The position numbers and the translations under genes were made by a program. A stretch of 64,000 bases of DNA from Pseudomonas sp. S09G 359 (GTDB taxonomy: Bacteria > Pseudomonadota > Gammaproteobacteria > Pseudomonadales > Pseudomonadaceae): contig NZ_CP025263.1 in NCBI RefSeq assembly GCF_002843605.1, forward strand, positions 1,866,501 to 1,930,500. The letters run 5' to 3'. This document shows, piece after piece, positions 26,101 to 36,163 of this stretch (within the stretch, counting starts at the first letter, position 1; each line of letters begins with the position of its first letter). Under the pieces are notes generated by a model. That model was not told the origin of the DNA and searched no databases. It saw only the letters and a list, made by a program, of their open reading frames with translations.

Positions 26101-29100
26101 TTTTCTTCCTGAAGAAATAGTGTGCTTCTGCGCCGATTAATTTGCCGTTCCGAGGTTGTTCAATAGACCGTAAATTGAAATGTGTTGTTTGATCGCCAAT
26201 GCCATCCGTTCGACCGAATTTATGCCCGGCTGAGTGATCTTGAATGAGGACCTGAGAGCCATCTTCTCTTGTAAACTGATATACCCTCGTCTTGATAGGA
26301 TGACCAGCGGCATCCAATATTTTTTTGTCGTTCAAATCGGTCATGTTTTCCATTTTGTACTGGGTCGGTTGACCTGTTTTCGGGTGGATTATCACATCTG
26401 GGCTTTGATTCATCGGTATACGAGCATCTCTTTTAGCTTGCCTGAAAGCCCCCTTACGAGAAACGTCAGGGACGTCCGGTTGAGTTGGAGTGGCGCAGGA
26501 TGGATCTCTTTTTATTGACCCAGAGCAATTTGCGCTGAGCCCTAAAGGATCCACCCACCCGGTCGGGTTGGGCACATACTGGTAAGCGTTAATCCCTCCC
26601 GCCAGCTTCACCGGGTCCGGCGTCAGGTAGCGACCAATATCCGGATTGTAGTAGCGATGGCGGTTGTAGTGCAGCCCGCTTTCCGGGTCGAAGTATTGGC
26701 CTTGGAAGCGCAGCGGGTTGTCGACTTTGCCTACGTCGAGGCGGGCGATTTCGCCGTAGGCGCGGTAGTGGGCGGACCAGACGATTTCGCCGTCGGGGTC
26801 GGTGAGTTCCTGAGGTGTGCCGAGGTGGTCGAGTTGGTAGTGGTAGGGTTTGGTTTCTTTTGGGCCGTAGCCTTCGAGTAGCACTAATGGTCTGAAACTA
26901 TCCGGCTCGTAGACGTAGCTGCGATGTCGGTCTGCATGGTGTTCGGCAATCAGCTTGTCGCCTTGCCAGAAAAACTCGGTGGTGATGTCGTCCACTGTTT
27001 TGCTGATGCGCCGACCGAACGGGTCATAGCGATAGCTGGCCTTCTGCCCGTTGGGTTGGGTGAGGCCGATCAGGCGGTGTTGGCTGTCGTAGCGGTATTC
27101 GGTGACGAGTTGATGGCCTTTGCCGCGACGTTCGCGGATGAGGTTGCCGAAGGTGTCGTAGTCGTAATGGCGGTCGCCCTGGATGGTCAGGCGGTTGCCG
27201 GCGACGATGTCGGGGCCGGGGCGGTCTTGCATCAGGAGGTTGCCAGCGGGGTCGTGGGCGAAGCGTTCCTGGATGTCTTGGGAGTGGTCGGCGCGGGTGA
27301 GGTGGTTCAGCGGGTTGTAGTGGTAGTGGTGTTCGCCTTTGCGGGTGTCGAGCAGGCGGTTGAGGTTGCCGGATTTGTCGTAGTCGTATTGGCGTTGGTA
27401 AAGCGTGTGTTGCTGTTGGGTGACGGCGTGGGCGTGCAGGCGCTGTTGGTCGTCGTAGTGGTAGTGGCTGAGAAGTTGGCCTTGTTGGCGTTGCTGTTCC
27501 TGGCCGGCTTTGAACAGGTGCGAGGTTAGCAGCGTGCCATTTAGTTCGACGGTGGCTAAGTGGCCGGCTTTGCCATGGTTGAACACCAGGCGGTTATTGT
27601 CCGGCAGCCGTAGGTTTTGCAGTTGGCCGCAGGCGTCGTAGCCATAGCGCAAGGTGCCCCAACCCTGGTGTTCGGCGGTGAGGCGGTTTTGGGCGTCGTA
27701 CTCGTAGGCGAGAAACCAGTGGTTATCGTCGACGCTTAGGAGGTTGCCTTGGCGGTCGTAGACGTAATCGACGTTATCGCCATTTGGCAGAGTTTTTCGT
27801 ACGAGCCTCCCGGCGTGGTCGCGCTCGTAGCGGGTAACCAGCTGACTGCCGTCATCGCCGTGTTCGGTCTTTTCCTGCAGGTTGCCGTTGAGGTCATAGA
27901 CGTAGGCCGTACGCTGGCCGTCGAACCCGGTTTCCTGCTGGATCAGGCCGTTGGGGTGGTAGTCGAGTGTGTAAGTCTCGCCGACTTCATTTTCAATTTC
28001 GGTCAGCAGCAACCGAACATTGTCATAGCGATACTTGACCTGGCTGCCATCGGCGTTGATACGGCGGCTGATCAGGTGCAGCCCATCGGCGTATTCGTAG
28101 CGGGTGACGTGCCCCAGCTCATCGCGTTAAGCGGTGATTTTTCCGTAGGGGTTGTAGCTGTATTCCCGCGCCGCGCCGCCTGGCAACACCAAGCGAATCA
28201 AGCGGCCCACGCTGTCCCACTGATACTGGGTCAGGGACCCAACCTCATCCTCCCGCGCAATCTGCCGTCCAAGATCGTCATAGCGATAACGCTTGATCCC
28301 ACCATTCGGCAGCTGTTCTTCAATGAGCTGGCCACGCTCATTCCACACCCGGCGCAGACAGCTGTGATCCGGATACCAAACCCCAATCAGCTGGCCTTTT
28401 TTGTCGTAGCTGTAGTCGGTGACGTGGCCTTCGGGATCTGTCTTACGGACGACATCGCCTTGATCGTTGCGCTCATATTTCCAGACTGCTTTTCCACGCC
28501 GCACGACCCGTACGAAACCATTGTCATGCTCGTAGGAAGTCGGCTCATCGTCCCCGGAAACAACGCCACCAAGCGTCCGGCTTCGTCGTATTGATACGCC
28601 GTCACCGCCCCCAGCGGGTCTTGCTCAACCGTCAGCCGGCCCTTCGCGTCGTAGGATTTAAAGTGCTCGGCACCATCCGGATCGATGCGCTGCACCAGCC
28701 GCGCACGGTCATTGTGGACGTACACTTCCTGGCTACCATCGGCGTTGTGCACCGTGACGCCGCCGTTGTCGTCCCAGGCATAGCGCGTGTCCATCTGTGA
28801 AAAGCTGGCCCAGTGCCGGACACAGCGTGCCGCCTTACCCGCGCGTTCCCACTCCCAAAAGAAGCTCGCCCCACCGGCCAGCCCACGTTCCAATATGACG
28901 TGCTGATCGTCGTACCGATAAACCTCACATTCACCTACAGCATTGGTCGCCGAGGTCAGCCGGCCAGCGTCGTCATAGGCGTAGGAAACAATGCAAAACT
29001 CGGTAACCCATTCAAAGGGTTCATGGCCCTTGGCGCGCTGAACCTGATAGTCCACCGCGACGATGCGACCCGACGCATAGCGCAAAAACAGCGAGCGCCC

Positions 29101-30851
29101 GACACCGTTATCCAGCCGCTCAATACGCCCGGAGTAGTCCCGAATAATCCGCAACCGGTTGTCATACGCATCGCTGATCGAGACCAGCACGCCATCGCGA
29201 AAATGATAGAAACGCGAGACCTGGGCCAGCACCAGTTCATCAGGCGAAGCGCCCAAATAAATAGCCGATTCGGCCAGGCTATTGGTGATTGCCGGTCGAG
29301 AAACGGTAGGCAAGGGCAGGGTGGTCGACCGATTTTCTTGGTCCGTCCACACCACCGATTCGCCAGAAACAGCAAGCCGCTGCGCCAGCGAATGACTCCA
29401 CCCAAACCCCAACCCGCAATCCACTTCCACCGCACTGGTGCGATACAACCGAGACCACTCAAACGGCAGCACCCCATCCAGCGTCCCATCGGTCAGCGTC
29501 AGCAATTCCTCGCCAGTGACCATCGACACCGGGCAACCATTGGTAGCAGTCTTATCCGCAGAAGCTGCCGCATCCCCCTTCGGGTTTTTCGCCGACAGGG
29601 GAACGTCATCTACGTGTTCCTGCCTGACCAACACCGTCTGCTGGGATTTGCTGCGCACCGCTGGCACCGGGTTGGCAACCAACTGCTCCCCAGCCTTCAA
29701 CTGCGCAGCCGGCACCGTCTTGATCGAGGTCGCCGGACTCCCCAGCAACAAAGGTTTAGCCGCTTCGACATGCGGCTCCAGCTTCGGCCCGACCAACTGT
29801 TTGGCCAGCAACTCCAACAGCCCACGCGCCCGCCTGGACTTGATAGACTCAAGCGCCTGCCCCCCCAGGCGCACCGCCACCCCCATACCTGCCGTTGCCC
29901 AAATCAGCAGCAGGTTGATCAACACCTCCCCGGTGATCTCCCCCATCAGCTCATTCATCTGCGGCGGCGGCAGCAACCGCATCCAGCTGACCATCGCGGC
30001 CACATGGATAAACAGCAGCGGCTCATCACTAAGCGCCAGCAGACCCAGGGTGATCTTGTCCTTGCCCAGCTTCAACAGCTCATCGAGTTCGGCTTGAGAG
30101 ACGTAGTGAAGCAACTTTTCACTGTTGGCCTGGATGTCCCCCAGCAGCTCATACAGCTGTGCGATGTTGTCCCACAGGTTGTAAAGCGCTTTACCCATGC
30201 CGCTGAGAAACGCCGCTTCGACCATCCTGCGACGATCAAGCGGAGTGGCGTCGGTGTAGTCGTTCCACTGATCCTGGAAGGTGTTGTTCCACTCTTCGCG
30301 CAAACGCGCTTCCAGCCCTGAGATCACCGACTGATAAGACGCATACAGCGCCTTGACGTGATCCTTGGAAACGTTGGGGTAAAAGGTGATCTGGTATTGC
30401 TGGTCGCGGGTGCAGTCCTTGATTTCAAGGATGCCGCTGGGGCCAATGGTGTGATGGAGCGGGGGGCCTGATGGGCGGCCATCCGCTGCAATGGCTTGCA
30501 GCATCACCGGCGTATTGCCGATGGGCACGAACCGCGTGCTTTCGAACATATGCACCAGGGTCAGCGAGCCTTGGGCTCTGCACATGGCCACGGTGCGGCT
30601 GGGTGTTTTTGAGGATACCGGCGCGACCAACTGCACCTCATCCCCCACCTTGAACACCTGCTCGACGTCCAGTGCCGAAAAGCTCCAGAAACTATCGGCC
30701 CATTCGTCAAAGGTGTTCAGGCAGTCGCGGAAGTCGCTGAAGACGCCCTCGATATCAGGCGCCTTCACGTCCATGGGAGCCAGGGCCAAGCGGCCGATGG
30801 CCGGGTTCAAGAGGCTGCCCCTTTGAGCAGGGCATTAACGGAGAAGTGCAT
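26084..30851 (-). pseudogene. Rhs-family polymorphic toxin with C-terminal HNH-type nuclease tip, broken by two frameshifts and one stop
   Basis: In the best reconstruction the gene starts at the ATG 30849-30851, after GAGGGA, as MHFSVNALLKG. One G seems missing from the run at 30818-30821, after which LNPAIGRLALAP continues to LVALFPG. A second G seems missing at 28552-28555. The next segment ends at an in-frame TAA (28127-28129) where family sequence would read ITAERDE. The last segment, with many YD repeats, runs to GRYLTPDP and the cleavage motif DPLGL. The final about 160 residues are a distinct AT-rich tip: GAFRQAKRDA, then IQDHSAGHKFG, TTHFNL and AEAHYFF, like HNH/EndoVII toxins with several conserved histidines. 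N-terminal helices lie near residues 285-330. About 1,590 residues if repaired. Confidence 0.8.
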
Positions 30852-31008
30852 CGGCGGTCCCTCGCGCTGATTGATCAGGCGAGAGACTTTGGAGGGGTTG
30901 GAAGGGGAAAGAAGTCGGCTTTATTCGCCGGGATAGGTAGGAGGTTTCGCCAAAACCTCAGGCTCATTGAGGCTTTGTTGTGGGAGAAGGATTACAGGTT
31001 GAACCGTC

Positions 31009-32490
31009 TTACAACTTCAACTGCCCAATCGCCTTGCTCAACTCCCCAGCCAAGGTCGCCAGCTCATTACTGGTCGTCGCCGAATCCACCGTTTGCTGCA
31101 CGGTGTTCTCGGTCACATCACGAATGCTCACCACTGCGCGGTTCATCTCTTCGGCCACGTGGCTTTGCTGTTCGGCGGCGACGGCGATCTGGGTGTTGCT
31201 CTCGCGCATCTGTGCCACGGCGCTGGTGATTTCGGCGAGTGCGGCGCCGGCTTCCTGGGCTTGTTGCACACAGTCGTCGGCCTTGAACGAGCTTTCCTGC
31301 ATGAAGTCCACCGCGTCGCGGGTGCCGGCCTGCAGTGCCGAGACCATATGGGTGATTTCATCAGTGGAGTTTTGTACGCGCTTGGCCAGGTTGCGCACTT
31401 CGTCGGCGACCACCGCAAACCCACGGCCCATTTCGCCGGCGCGGGCGGCTTCGATGGCGGCGTTGAGGGCCAGCAGGTTGGTCTGTTCGGCGATGCTGTG
31501 GATCACACTGACCACGCCGTTGATTTTCTGGCTGTCCTCGGCCAGTTTCTGGATCATTTCGGCGGTCTGTTGCACACCGGTGGACAGCCCGGCAATCGAG
31601 CGTTGTACCCGGGTGACCACTTCCTGGCCGCTGCCGGCCAGGGTATCGGCGGTCTGGGAGAGGTCCCGGGTGGCGCCGGCATGTTGGGCGATGTGGTAGA
31701 CGGTGGCGGTCATTTCATTGATCGCGGTGGCGGCCTGGTCGGTTTCGCTTTGCTGGCCAAGCATGCCGTGCTGCACGTCGTTCATGCTGCTGGCCAGGCG
31801 CGCGGCGCCGTCGTCCAGTTGCCGGGCGGTGCGCGCCACGGTGTTGACCACGCGTTGGTAGCCGGCCTGCATGGCGTTGAAAGCGCTGGCCATCTGGCCG
31901 ACCTCATCCTTACAGGCCAATGGCACGCGGGCTGACAGATCGCCGGTTTTCTCGACGTGCAGCATCACGTCCTTGAGGGTGTTGAGCTGGCTGAGCAGGA
32001 AGCGGATCAAGAGCTGCGAGGCGCAGAGCATCGCCAGCATCAGGATCGCCACCGCCACGGCATAGTTGGCGAAGCGTTCGCCGAATACCTGGCGCAAGCT
32101 TGGCGCGTAGGCGAGTACGGCGATGTATTGCCCATCCGGGCGTGCAATGACTTCGGCGCCCATCAGCGGATTTTCGCCGAACAGCGGCATGTGGTTGAGT
32201 TCGACCCAGCCCGTGGCGCGGCTCAGGGCTGACAGATCCAGATCGGCCAGTTGTGGGACTTGGCCGCGCGCGAAGGTCAGCCATTGCTCGCCCTTGGGCA
32301 GCGGTTTATCGGCGGGCCAGGCACTCAGCAATCGCCCCTGGGCCTGCGCCGAGGCCTGGGACGCCGTGCTGCGCGCCTGTTGTTCGAGCTGCACGGCGTA
32401 CAGCACCAGCAGCAGGGTGGTGATGAAAGCGACCGCGTTGACGGCCCAGAATTTGTACTTCAGCGAGATATTGCTAAGCCAGGCACCCAT
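31009..32490 (-). CDS. Methyl-accepting chemotaxis protein
   Basis: 493 residues from [15 protein letters not shown]; the longer frame begins in upstream DNA. Helix one (about 15-35) and helix two (about 165-190) frame a periplasmic domain of about 130 residues. A HAMP domain follows ([20 protein letters not shown]). The signalling hairpin is [20 protein letters not shown] with [15 protein letters not shown]. No C-terminal CheR-tethering pentapeptide is seen. The ligand is unknown; the small sensor region rules out a double-Cache type. Confidence 0.92.
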   Translation of the reverse strand: MGAWLSNISLKYKFWAVNAVAFITTLLLVLYAVQLEQQARSTASQASAQAQGRLLSAWPADKPLPKGEQWLTFARGQVPQLADLDLSALSRATGWVELNHMPLFGENPLMGAEVIARPDGQYIAVLAYAPSLRQVFGERFANYAVAVAILMLAMLCASQLLIRFLLSQLNTLKDVMLHVEKTGDLSARVPLACKDEVGQMASAFNAMQAGYQRVVNTVARTARQLDDGAARLASSMNDVQHGMLGQQSETDQAATAINEMTATVYHIAQHAGATRDLSQTADTLAGSGQEVVTRVQRSIAGLSTGVQQTAEMIQKLAEDSQKINGVVSVIHSIAEQTNLLALNAAIEAARAGEMGRGFAVVADEVRNLAKRVQNSTDEITHMVSALQAGTRDAVDFMQESSFKADDCVQQAQEAGAALAEITSAVAQMRESNTQIAVAAEQQSHVAEEMNRAVVSIRDVTENTVQQTVDSATTSNELATLAGELSKAIGQLKL

Positions 32491-32586
32491 GGAAGGTTTT
32501 CTCTGATAGCGGAAACAGCATTGGCAAGGTGCCATTATTGTGCCGCTACTCAGCAAACCGGTTTTGACATGGGTCAATGCACCGCA

Positions 32587-33393
32587 TCAATCCACGGCAG
32601 GTAACCCAAAAAAACTACGTGCGCTGGCGGTGCTGTGCGCGGCCAGGTCTTCCACGCTTTCATTGCGGTGCAGGGCCACTTCGCGCAGCACTTCCGGCAA
32701 GTAGGCCGGTTCGTTGCGACCGTTTTTGGGTTTGGGCCGCAAGGTGCGCGGCAGCAGGTACGGCGCGTCGCTTTCCAGCATCAGACGGCCACGCGGAATT
32801 TCTCTTACAAGCGGGTGCAGGTGCGTCCCACGGCGTTCATCGCAGATCCAGCCGGTGATGCCAATGTGCAGGTCGAGGTCGAGGTAGCTGAACAACGCCT
32901 GCTGTTCGCCGGTAAAACAGTGCACCACGGCGGCGGTGAGGTGGTCGCGGTAGTCCTTGAGGATCTCCAGCAGGCGCTGGTTGGCGTCACGCTCATGCAG
33001 GAACACCGGCAGTTTCAGCTCGACGGCCAGGGCCAGGTGTTCTTCGAGGACTTTTTCCTGTTGCGGTCGCGGGGAAAAATCCCGGTTGAAATCCAGCCCG
33101 CATTCGCCCACGGCACGTACGCGAGTTTCGCTGAGCAGGCCGCGTAAACGCTGGGCGCTGTCGCCGTTCCAGTCGCTGGCGGAGTGGGGGTGGATGCCGG
33201 CGGTGCTGAACAGGCGTTGCGCGCTTTCGTCGAGCTTTACGCAGAGTTCCAGCGCGTGTTCGCTGCCGTCGACGCTGGTGCCGGTGAGCACCAATTGTTG
33301 CACGCCAGCGGCGTAGGCTCGGTCGAGCACCGCCTGGTGCTTCTCGTCGAAACTGGGGTTGGTCAGGTTGACGCCGATATCAATGAGTTGCAT
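32587..33393 (-). CDS. TatD-family metal-dependent hydrolase
   Basis: 268 residues of a metal-dependent TIM-barrel nuclease. The metal ligands are visible in order: IDIGVNLTN (with Asn where many members have His-x-His), [25 protein letters not shown] and LESDAPYL. TatD proteins are 3'-5' DNases in DNA repair and turnover. The first metal pair being DIGVN rather than DTHCH is normal for the TatD-proper branch. The gene is divergent from the transglycosylase gene. Confidence 0.9.
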   Translation of the reverse strand: MQLIDIGVNLTNPSFDEKHQAVLDRAYAAGVQQLVLTGTSVDGSEHALELCVKLDESAQRLFSTAGIHPHSASDWNGDSAQRLRGLLSETRVRAVGECGLDFNRDFSPRPQQEKVLEEHLALAVELKLPVFLHERDANQRLLEILKDYRDHLTAAVVHCFTGEQQALFSYLDLDLHIGITGWICDERRGTHLHPLVREIPRGRLMLESDAPYLLPRTLRPKPKNGRNEPAYLPEVLREVALHRNESVEDLAAHSTASARSFFGLPAVD

Positions 33394-33629
33394 GGTGCTA
33401 CCTCCGCCTGCGGACGGAAAGCATATCAGAGCTGTAGATTTATAAGAAAATCGAAGAACTACAACGAGTTATAGCTGTCTTTGAACGTCGCAAGTGACAT
33501 TGTGGTTGGCCGAACGCCTTACCCTGTGCCACCGTTGCGCGCCTTGCCAGCGCATAAAGCGCTCTGTTTCTGACCCCCAGCGCCGCGTTTTTCGCGAGGG
33601 CGTTGGCCAGTATTCTTTCCGGAGAGCGG

Positions 33630-35051
33630 ATGATCCGACCCTCGGCGTTGCTTATGTTGTGCGTGACGTTACTGCTGCCCCTGGCGGCGGTCGCGCGCTT
33701 GGACGGGCCGCTGGAAGTGACCAAACCCGGCAAGGTCCGTGACCTGGCGGAAATCCGCTCCAGCCGCACCCTGCGCGTATTGGTCAACCAGAGCCGCAAC
33801 AGTTCCGGCGAAGTGCAGGGCCAGGCCGTCGGTGTGGAATACCACCGCCTGCGCGCCTTCGAGCAGTACCTCAATGGGCATGCCCGTGATGGCCAGGAAA
33901 TCAACCTCAAGATCATTCCCAAGGCCAAGGACCAGTTGCTCGGCGCCCTGGCCCGTGGTGAAGGCGACCTGGTGGCCCCCGGTGAACTGCTCGATGTGAA
34001 GGCCGCGCACAAGATCAGCACCAGCGACCCGATTGCCAGCGATGTGCCGTTGTGGCTGGTGGGGGTGAAGGGCGAGCGGCGCTTTACCAAGTTGGAGCAG
34101 TTGTCGGGGCGTACGCTGGCGCTGACCACCGGCAGCGCGGCGGCGGATGCGATCAGCCAGGTCAACCAGAAGCTGGCCCTGCACAAGCAGCCGCCGATCA
34201 AGGTGGAGTGGGTTGACCCGACCCTGGCCGTGGAGGATGTGCTGGAGATGGTGCAGGCGGGTATTTTCCACCTGACCATTGTCGAGAAGCCGATTGCCGA
34301 GCGCTGGTCGAAGATCCTGCCCAAATTGCGTTTCGACAAGCAGGTAGCCATCAGCGAGCCCGGCGACGAGTATTGGTTTGTGCGCCAGGATGCGTCGATG
34401 CTGCGGGCCAGCATTGATCGATTCCTCAAGACCTATCGAACCCCCGCCGACCAGGATGTGGCGTTCCAGCGGATCTACCGACGCCTGTATCAGGTGCGCA
34501 ACCCGCTGGCCCGGGTCGACCGCCAGCGCTTGGAGAAACTACGCCCGGTGCTGCAAAAACACGCGCGTGAGCAGGGCATGGATTGGTTGAACCTCGCCGC
34601 GCTGGCGTTCAAGGAGTCGGCGCTGGACCCCGGCGCGCGCAACAGTGGCGGGCCCACCGGGTTGATGCAGATCACGCCTTCGGCGGCGCAGCGGGTGGGG
34701 GTGAACAATATCGAGAACCTCGACAACAATGTACAAGCGGGCGCGCGTTACCTGTCGATGATTCGCCGCAAGTTTTTCTCCAGCCCCAAGCTCAACGAGC
34801 GCGAGCGCATGGCCTTTGTGCTGGCGGCTTACAACATGGGGCCGGAACGCGTGCAGGGCATGCGTACCGAAGCCAAGCGCCGGGGGCTCAACCCCAACCA
34901 GTGGTTCTTCCAGGTTGAACGCATTGCCATGGAGCAAGTGGGGATGGGCGGCGTCAGCTATGTTAATAGCGTGAACAAGTATTACTTGGCGTTTGATCGG
35001 GAGCGCGAATCCCTGGAACCGCCAACGCCGAAAGTCGCCTCACGGAAGTAA
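33630..35051 (+). CDS. MltF-like membrane-bound lytic murein transglycosylase
   Basis: 473 residues from MIRPSALL, preceded by GGAGAG. A signal sequence covers the first about 22 residues, without a lipobox. Residues about 40-290 form a solute-binding-protein family 3 regulatory domain (RTLRVLVNQSRNSSGE). The C-terminal SLT domain has the catalytic glutamate in FKESALDP (Glu329), then GGPTGLMQITPSAA and FVLAAYNMGPERV. It cleaves glycan strands of peptidoglycan in the periplasm. This is the common two-domain MltF plan; Pseudomonas genomes usually carry more than one. Confidence 0.9.
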   Translation: MIRPSALLMLCVTLLLPLAAVARLDGPLEVTKPGKVRDLAEIRSSRTLRVLVNQSRNSSGEVQGQAVGVEYHRLRAFEQYLNGHARDGQEINLKIIPKAKDQLLGALARGEGDLVAPGELLDVKAAHKISTSDPIASDVPLWLVGVKGERRFTKLEQLSGRTLALTTGSAAADAISQVNQKLALHKQPPIKVEWVDPTLAVEDVLEMVQAGIFHLTIVEKPIAERWSKILPKLRFDKQVAISEPGDEYWFVRQDASMLRASIDRFLKTYRTPADQDVAFQRIYRRLYQVRNPLARVDRQRLEKLRPVLQKHAREQGMDWLNLAALAFKESALDPGARNSGGPTGLMQITPSAAQRVGVNNIENLDNNVQAGARYLSMIRRKFFSSPKLNERERMAFVLAAYNMGPERVQGMRTEAKRRGLNPNQWFFQVERIAMEQVGMGGVSYVNSVNKYYLAFDRERESLEPPTPKVASRK

Positions 35052-35154
35052 TCGATTTTATCGATATTAATCAGGCATTTTTTCGCCTTTTATCATTGTT
35101 TAAACTGATTAATATAGCGGCCAACCAACCCCTACTTCAAAAAGGATTAGCACC

Positions 35155-35589
35155 ATGAGCCCACTGATCAAGAACATCCTGAGCACCCGCGCCGGTTACG
35201 GCCTGACTATTCTGCGCATTGTGGTCGGCATCATCTTCGCCGCCCACGGTTCGCAAAAACTCTTCGGCTGGTTCGGTGGCTACGGCTTGGCGGGCACTGC
35301 TCAGTGGATGGAAAGCATCGGCCTGGCGCCGGGTACCCTGATGGCACTGTTGTCGGGCGGTACCGAGTTCTTCGCCGGCCTGGCTTTGATCATTGGTTTG
35401 CTGGTTCGCCCAGCGGCATTGGGCCTGACGATCCTGTCGCTGGTGGCGATCTTCTCGGTGCATATCCATAACGGTCTGTTCATGGCCAACAACGGTTACG
35501 AATTCGCACTGGCCTTGCTGGGTGGCTCGCTGGCGGTACTGCTGGAAGGCGCCGGCAAACTGTCTGCGGACCGCGCCATCGCGAACTGA
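35155..35589 (+). CDS. DoxX family membrane protein
   Basis: 144 residues with four hydrophobic helices and the DoxX signature LRIVVGIIFAAHGSQKLFGWFGG, split by a short loop, then GGTEFFAGLALIIGLLVRPAAL. Family members are inner-membrane proteins tied to redox or thiol stress; the precise role is unknown. The gene stands alone with a strong terminator 19 bases after its stop. AAAAAGGA precedes the start. Confidence 0.9.
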   Translation: MSPLIKNILSTRAGYGLTILRIVVGIIFAAHGSQKLFGWFGGYGLAGTAQWMESIGLAPGTLMALLSGGTEFFAGLALIIGLLVRPAALGLTILSLVAIFSVHIHNGLFMANNGYEFALALLGGSLAVLLEGAGKLSADRAIAN

Positions 35590-35607
35590 CCAGCACGTAA
35601 AACTCTG

Positions 35608-35635
35608 AAAAGGCCCACCATTGCGTGGGCCTTTT
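35608..35635 (+). terminator. Rho-independent terminator after DoxX gene
   Basis: GGCCCAC and GTGGGCC pair around a 6-base loop and are followed by TTTT; the upstream AAAA extends the stem. Confidence 0.9.
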
Positions 35636-35689
35636 CGTTGCTCGGGATTCTTGACACCGGCCCACCCGCTTCTCTAGGATGCGTCTCAT

Positions 35690-35850
35690 GCGCCGATTTA
35701 AACAGCTAATTGCGGGGCGCCACCGGGACTCGATACAGCCCGACAGAAGCATGGTCTCCCTCGACGAGACCGCTTCGAAATACCGCTAAAGCGCTGGTTC
35801 GGTGTTGCCTCTCACCTGCCCGCAGACTTTTGAGGCAGAGACACGACACG
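35690..35850 (+). promoter_or_regulatory. Structured 5' leader candidate
   Basis: Three perfect hairpins lie in series before the small gene at 35851. GGTCTC/GAGACC pairs at 35753-35771. CGCT/AGCG pairs at 35784-35793. TGCCTC/GAGGCA pairs at 35806-35837 with a 20-base loop. The last ends 13 bases before the ATG, where the ribosome would bind. The frame of the gene stays open through the leader, so part could be coding. Whether it is a riboswitch or attenuator is not known. Confidence 0.45.
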
Positions 35851-36159
35851 ATGAATGCACTACGCCCCCTGATACGCCTGGCCCCGATCACCGCGGACCT
35901 TACTCAGCGCAACCCGAAAATCCTGCTTGGCGGCAAGCACCAGCCGACGCTCCTGCGTTACCTGGATGGTTGGCCGCGTCGTACTGGCCGGCCTTCGGCG
36001 TTCCTGATCCAATTCGTCGAAGACGGCGACTCCCTTGCGCGCTTTGCCACTAACAGCTTCGATCTCGCGGTTATCCAGGCCCCCAATGCCAGCAACGCAG
36101 TTGAAGTGATTCACCAACTGACCCGCATAGCCCGTCAGGGGCTGATCGCCAGGCGTTGA
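35851..36159 (+). CDS. Small protein of unknown function
   Basis: 102 residues beginning MNALRPLIRLAPITADL. It is basic at the N-terminus (KILLGGKHQPTLLRYLDGWP) and ends in SFDLAVIQAPNASNAVEVI with a basic tail. No signal peptide, membrane segment or catalytic motif is seen. The SFDLAVIQ segment faintly recalls strand four of class I methyltransferases, but the SAM-binding loop is absent. It is convergent with the Gld-type operon. The start is the ATG after the structured leader; an upstream TTG at 35710 is in frame. Confidence 0.6.
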   Translation: MNALRPLIRLAPITADLTQRNPKILLGGKHQPTLLRYLDGWPRRTGRPSAFLIQFVEDGDSLARFATNSFDLAVIQAPNASNAVEVIHQLTRIARQGLIARR

Positions 36160-36163
36160 GCGC

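Noticed and set aside
26924..27529. Valine-rich 201-codon plus-strand frame
   Set aside because: It mirrors the YD repeats of rhs on the other strand; repetitive valine/alanine is an artefact of that.
28813..30321. 502-codon open frame on the plus strand
   Set aside because: Antisense to the rhs N-terminal part; composition (Pro, Arg, Gln, His) and lack of motifs mark it as a shadow.
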